From contig JAIJLI010000051.1 of the NCBI GenBank assembly GCA_022722495.1, positions 1 to 9,769 of the forward strand: a stretch of 9,769 bases of DNA. Reading direction: 5' to 3'. This DNA comes from Dialister sp. (lineage in GTDB: Bacteria; Bacillota; Negativicutes; Veillonellales; Dialisteraceae). This document shows positions 6,862 through 9,769 of the stretch, piece after piece. Both the position numbers and the translations under genes were made by a program. How positions within the stretch are numbered: position 1 is the first letter of the stretch; every line of letters begins with the position of its first letter. The notes under the pieces are model-generated. The model searched no databases. It was not told the DNA's origin and worked only from the letters and a program-made list of their open reading frames with translations.

Positions 6862-8198
6862 CGAAGAAATTAGGATTTATCAGTCTGGGCTGCTCGAAGA
6901 ACCTGGTCGATACGGAAATGATGGTGGGCATTATGGAGAAGGCCGGCTATGAACTGACCGAAGATCTGGCAGAAGCGCATGTCATCATTATCAATACCTG
7001 CACATTCATCGATCCAGCCAAGGAAGAGTCGATCCAGACGATTTTGGAAACGGCGGAATACAAGAAAACAGGTGTCTGTGAACGTCTTGTGGCTGCCGGC
7101 TGCCTCTCACAGCAGTACAAGGAAGCGCTTGCGAGGGAGATCCCGGAAGTCGATATTTTCATCGGTACAGACTCCTGGCAGGATATTCTGGATGCCGTGA
7201 ATGAATCCTATGCCAATGGCGGAGAAAAGGTGTTTAAATTCGGCACCATTCCCTGCGCGAATGAAGAGCTGATCCCGCGTGCCTCGCTGACGCCGAAATA
7301 TACCGCCTATGTGAAGATCGCTGAAGGCTGCAGCAATGGCTGCACGTTCTGCTACATCCCCTACGTACGTGGGCCGATGAGAAGCCGCCCGATCTCTTCC
7401 ATCGTCCATGAAGTGAGACGTCTGGCAGCTGAAGGGGTGCGTGAATTCAACCTCATCGCGCAGGATCTTTCCTGCTACGGACGCGACCTCGGGACGAATC
7501 TCGCAAGCCTCCTTCGTGAGCTCGTCAAGATCGAGGGTGTGAAGTGGATCCGTCTTTTCTATCTCTATCCGACATACTTTGATGATGAACTCTTGCACGT
7601 CATCCTGCACGAAGATAAGATCTGCAAGTACGTGGATATCCCGCTCCAGCATATCAGCAATGCCGTGCTCACCCGTATGCACCGCCGCGATTCCTCGGAG
7701 AGCATCTATGCTCTTCTTCGCAAGCTCCGCGCTGCCAGACCGCGCATGACCATCCGCACGACGCTCATGGTCGGATTCCCGGGAGAGACAGAGGCTGATT
7801 TTCAGGAGCTCTGTGACTTCATTCGAGAGATCAAATTCGACGATATGGGGGCCTTTACATTCTCCCCGCAGGATGGTACGCCTGCGGCGCGCATGACAGA
7901 TCAGATCGATGAAGGGGTGAAGGAAGACCGCTACCATCAGCTGATGGCGATCCAGGCCGGGATTTCGGAAGAAAACAATGAACGCCTCATTGATACCGAC
8001 GCGGAAGTCCTCGTCGAGGAAATCATCGAGGATGGCGAGGGACATAGACAGGCTAAGGGCCGTACGTCCTATCAGGCACCCGAAGTCGATGGGAATGTGT
8101 ATATCGACAACCCGGGAGATCTGAAACCCGGCGATTTCGTGAATGTCCATATCATCGACGGATATGCGTATGATCTGATCGCAGAAGTGAAGGAATAA
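6858..8198 (+). CDS. rimO: Ribosomal protein S12 methylthiotransferase RimO
   Basis: A radical-SAM enzyme of 446 residues (E. coli RimO has 441) that adds a methylthio group to the beta carbon of a conserved aspartate of ribosomal protein S12. It needs two [4Fe-4S] clusters. The N-terminal UPF0004 domain supplies C12 (LGCSKN), C48 (NTCTF) and C82 (AAGCLSQQY) for the auxiliary cluster. The radical-SAM site is C158-C162-C165 (EGCSNGCTFC). The C-terminal TRAM domain (about 382-446) carries VEEIIEDGEGHRQAKGRT and ends in GYAYDLIAE. LGCSKNLVDTE and RSRPISSIVHE mark RimO rather than the tRNA enzymes MiaB or MtaB. The start is GTG 6858, supported by GGAGGA and the start of conservation at KLGFISLGCSKN. 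The GTGA overlap with the preceding stop implies translational coupling. Complete, with no missing residues. Confidence 0.96.
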   Translation: MTKKLGFISLGCSKNLVDTEMMVGIMEKAGYELTEDLAEAHVIIINTCTFIDPAKEESIQTILETAEYKKTGVCERLVAAGCLSQQYKEALAREIPEVDIFIGTDSWQDILDAVNESYANGGEKVFKFGTIPCANEELIPRASLTPKYTAYVKIAEGCSNGCTFCYIPYVRGPMRSRPISSIVHEVRRLAAEGVREFNLIAQDLSCYGRDLGTNLASLLRELVKIEGVKWIRLFYLYPTYFDDELLHVILHEDKICKYVDIPLQHISNAVLTRMHRRDSSESIYALLRKLRAARPRMTIRTTLMVGFPGETEADFQELCDFIREIKFDDMGAFTFSPQDGTPAARMTDQIDEGVKEDRYHQLMAIQAGISEENNERLIDTDAEVLVEEIIEDGEGHRQAKGRTSYQAPEVDGNVYIDNPGDLKPGDFVNVHIIDGYAYDLIAEVKE

Positions 8199-8357
8199 AA
8201 GATTCAAGGTTCAGGTGTATGGGTTCAAGGCTCTCGTGGCGGCTTCGCCGCCAATAGTTAGGCAGGGCGATGCCCGAAAGCAGCATGCAAGCCACCAGCC
8301 GCCGGTCACTTTTACCCTGATCCCTTTTCTTCCTACAGCCCATCAAGGAGAATATGC
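8199..8357. repeat. Repeat-like gap with hairpins between rimO and cinA
   Basis: Non-coding, 159 nt. TTCAAGG occurs twice 21 nt apart (8203-8209, 8224-8230). TGGCGGCTTCGCCGCCA (8237-8253) is a perfect 7-bp stem with a 3-nt loop, and GGGC-GAT-GCCC (8265-8275) is a smaller hairpin. No U-run follows the strong stem, so any terminator would be weak. TATGGGTTCA (8218-8227) recurs inverted at 3105-3114, and CATGCAAGC (8284-8292) recurs at 3134-3142, hinting at a shared repeat family in the two gaps. AAGGAG (8345-8350) is the cinA ribosome binding site. Confidence 0.45.
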
Positions 8358-9605
8358 ATGATCACTGAAATCATTACCACTGGCACCGAGCTCCTGCTAG
8401 GGGAGATCGATAACGAAAACAGTCGTTATCTGGCGGAGCTCATGAATGAACATGGATTCACTGTCGCCTTTATGACGACGGTGGGGGATAATCCGGAGCG
8501 GATGAGAGCAGCCTTTGCTACGGCACTCTCCCGAGCAGATCTTGTCATCACCTCGGGCGGCCTTGGCTCAACGCAGGGAGACATCACGAAAAGGATCGGA
8601 GCCGAGGTACTTGGACTTCCCTATGTTCTCTTTCCGGAAGAGGCAGCGCGTCTTGCTGCGTACTACAAAGAAAAGGGACGCCCGTATCTATCCTCTTTAT
8701 CGCGCCAGGCGTGGTTTGCTGAAGGCGCGGAGCTCCTCAGGAATGAAGCCGGCTCTGCCAGCGGCTCTCTCCTTTCGCATCACGGGAAACTTCTGGTACA
8801 CCTTCCCGGACCTCCTTTTGAGATGAAGCGGATGGCAGAAAAACACATGCTCCCCTCACTCAAAAAACGGTTGGGAGAGATGGGGACGATCCGCTCCATG
8901 ATCCTGCCGATCCCCGGCAGGACGGAGGCGGAGATCGAAGAGACCATCATGGACCTCATCCTGACGCAGGGAAATCCCACCATCGCCCTTCTTGCACGAC
9001 CGGGGTATATCGCCCTTCGTGTGACGGCGAAAGCGGAAACGGCAGAGGCAGCCTATGCGCTGATGTCGCCGCTGGTGACAGAGCTCAGGAAGCGACTTCC
9101 CGTAGCTGACTATCACATCGAGCAGCATGTGCGGGAAGACCTCGTGGTTCTTCTGGAGAAGACGCATCTTTCCATAAGCGCTGCCGAGTCCTGCACTGGC
9201 GGTCTCATCGGAAAGCTGATGACGGATCTTCCGGGCAGCTCTGCTTATTTCAAAGGAAGCGCGGTCACATACTGGAATGAGGCCAAAGAAAATGTGCTGG
9301 GGGTCTCTTCGGAGACTCTTTCCCGCTATACGGCAGTCAGCGGAGAAACGGCAAAAGAGATGGCAGAGGGCAGCCGCCGCCTGTATGCATCAGACATTGC
9401 AGTCTCGACGACAGGCTACGCAGGTCCCGGAAGGGGGGAACGCGGCGAGCCTTCCGGCACCGTCTTCCTCGCTGTCTCCGGCACATATGGTACAGAGGTA
9501 TATGAAGAACATTTCCTTGGCTCACGGAAGAGTGTCCGCTATGCTGCCGCAGAGAAAGCGATGTACTATGTGATGGAGTACATCAGGAAACGGATGGGGA
9601 AGTAA
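8358..9605 (+). CDS. cinA: CinA-family protein, MoCF-like domain plus NMN amidohydrolase domain
   Basis: A 415-residue two-domain protein annotated as competence/damage-inducible protein A. The N-terminal MoCF-biosynthesis-type domain (about 1-170) begins ITEIITTGTELLLGEIDN and has SGGLGSTQGDIT, where CinA proteins commonly have GLGPT; here S71 replaces the proline. Enzymes with this domain include ADP-ribose pyrophosphatases. The C-terminal CinA domain (about 255-412) has AAESCTGG (275-282), GSAVTYWNEAKENVLGV and GYAGPGRGE, matching PncC-type nicotinamide-mononucleotide deamidases, which return NMN to NAD synthesis as nicotinic acid mononucleotide. The ESCTGG serine is the presumed nucleophile. 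The length is normal for two-domain CinA. ATG 8358 follows AAGGAG with 7 nt spacing. It lacks the pgsA and recA neighbours often seen in Bacillota. Whether this copy is linked to competence cannot be told from sequence. Confidence 0.93.
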   Translation: MITEIITTGTELLLGEIDNENSRYLAELMNEHGFTVAFMTTVGDNPERMRAAFATALSRADLVITSGGLGSTQGDITKRIGAEVLGLPYVLFPEEAARLAAYYKEKGRPYLSSLSRQAWFAEGAELLRNEAGSASGSLLSHHGKLLVHLPGPPFEMKRMAEKHMLPSLKKRLGEMGTIRSMILPIPGRTEAEIEETIMDLILTQGNPTIALLARPGYIALRVTAKAETAEAAYALMSPLVTELRKRLPVADYHIEQHVREDLVVLLEKTHLSISAAESCTGGLIGKLMTDLPGSSAYFKGSAVTYWNEAKENVLGVSSETLSRYTAVSGETAKEMAEGSRRLYASDIAVSTTGYAGPGRGERGEPSGTVFLAVSGTYGTEVYEEHFLGSRKSVRYAAAEKAMYYVMEYIRKRMGK

Positions 9606-9674
9606 GCAGCAGGTGCTTTCCCCGCGCAGCAAAAAAGACACACTCTCTTTTTGATCAGCCCCTGTCAAGTTTAT

Positions 9675-9681
9675 AAAGGAG
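9675..9681 (+). promoter_or_regulatory. Ribosome binding site of the last, partial gene
   Basis: AAAGGAG lies 7 nt before ATG 9689. An overlapping ATG at 9685 is out of frame with the recognisable peptide. The preceding TATAAA overlaps this site and so is unlikely to be a -10 box for this gene. Confidence 0.6.
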
Positions 9682-9688
9682 AATATGG

Positions 9689-9769
9689 ATGAAGCTGTTT
9701 TTATGTTCGCACTTTTCAAGTGTAGGAAGTTTGATAAAAGAAGAAATTGATAACAAAAAAGTCGCATTT
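9689..9769 (+). CDS. Probable peptidase-E-like (S51/amidotransferase-like) protein, 5' end only
   Basis: Only the first 27 codons are present; the frame is open at the window edge. The peptide begins MKLFLCSHFSSVGS, then an acidic-basic helix and KKVAF. This opening (strand, CSxFSSV, helix, then KKVAFIPTA in relatives) resembles type 1 glutamine-amidotransferase-like or peptidase E proteins, which cleave Asp-X dipeptides or have unknown substrates. The family call rests on memory of short N-termini and is tentative; the catalytic residues lie outside the window. About 24 of 81 bases are G or C, and 8 of 27 third positions, clearly lower than the preceding genes. That suggests a different origin. 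It has its own good ribosome binding site 7 nt upstream. Confidence 0.55.
   Translation, partial: MKLFLCSHFSSVGSLIKEEIDNKKVAF

Noticed and set aside
7107..8207. 366-codon open frame on the - strand opposite rimO
   Set aside because: It mirrors the codon bias of rimO, whose catalytic motifs are intact on the + strand; the antisense product has no recognisable domain.
9632..9652. AAAAAGA...TCTTTTT hairpin after cinA as an intrinsic terminator
   Set aside because: The 7-bp stem has only one G-C pair and is followed by GATC rather than a U-run, so stability is too low to call.
9651..9677. TTGATC...TATAAA as a promoter of the last gene
   Set aside because: The -10-like box overlaps the ribosome binding site AAAGGAG, so a transcript from it would lack that site; spacing is also short (15 nt).

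Overview
The window carries six complete protein genes and the first 27 codons of a seventh, all on the + strand, separated by short gaps that hold palindromic, repeat-like DNA. Gene content, strong AGGAG-type ribosome binding sites, GTG and TTG starts and moderately high GC point to a Bacillota genome. The style of the proteins and intergenic repeats suggests a Negativicutes member (Dialister/Megasphaera-like). That placement is an inference from memory, not a computed result.

Layout. 1-404: no gene. This stretch holds a 69-nt imperfect palindrome at the window edge, a second element bounded by TCACCC/GGGTGA (81-188), a stem-loop (267-309) and an extended -10 promoter (362-370). 405-1508: MGDG-synthase/UgtP-family glycolipid glycosyltransferase. 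1577-2887: rarA (mgsA), a replication-fork AAA+ ATPase. 2888-3204: a 317-nt gap with a strong hairpin lacking a U-tract, plus a split copy of a motif resembling the dispersed GTCATCCTGAGC...GAAGAATCT repeat. 3205-5694: ftsK/spoIIIE DNA translocase. 5821-6861: a Fe3+-type (AfuA-like) extracellular solute-binding protein with no transporter partner in view. 6858-8198: rimO, overlapping the previous gene by 4 nt. 8199-8357: a repeat-like gap with hairpins. 8358-9605: cinA. 9689-9769: the AT-rich start of a probable peptidase-E-like (S51 / class I amidotransferase-like) protein, cut by the window edge.

Most of this is housekeeping: membrane glycolipid synthesis, fork rescue, chromosome segregation, ribosomal protein S12 modification and NAD/nucleotide salvage. 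ftsK-rimO-cinA resembles the common Bacillota neighbourhood that usually also contains pgsA (between rimO and cinA) and recA (after cinA). Both are missing here, and the expected positions hold repeat-like DNA or an AT-rich foreign-looking gene. The least ordinary features are the orphan binding protein translationally coupled to rimO, the abrupt base-composition change after cinA, and the palindromic elements in the gaps. I see no CRISPR array, tRNA, rRNA, transposase or convincing new defence system.
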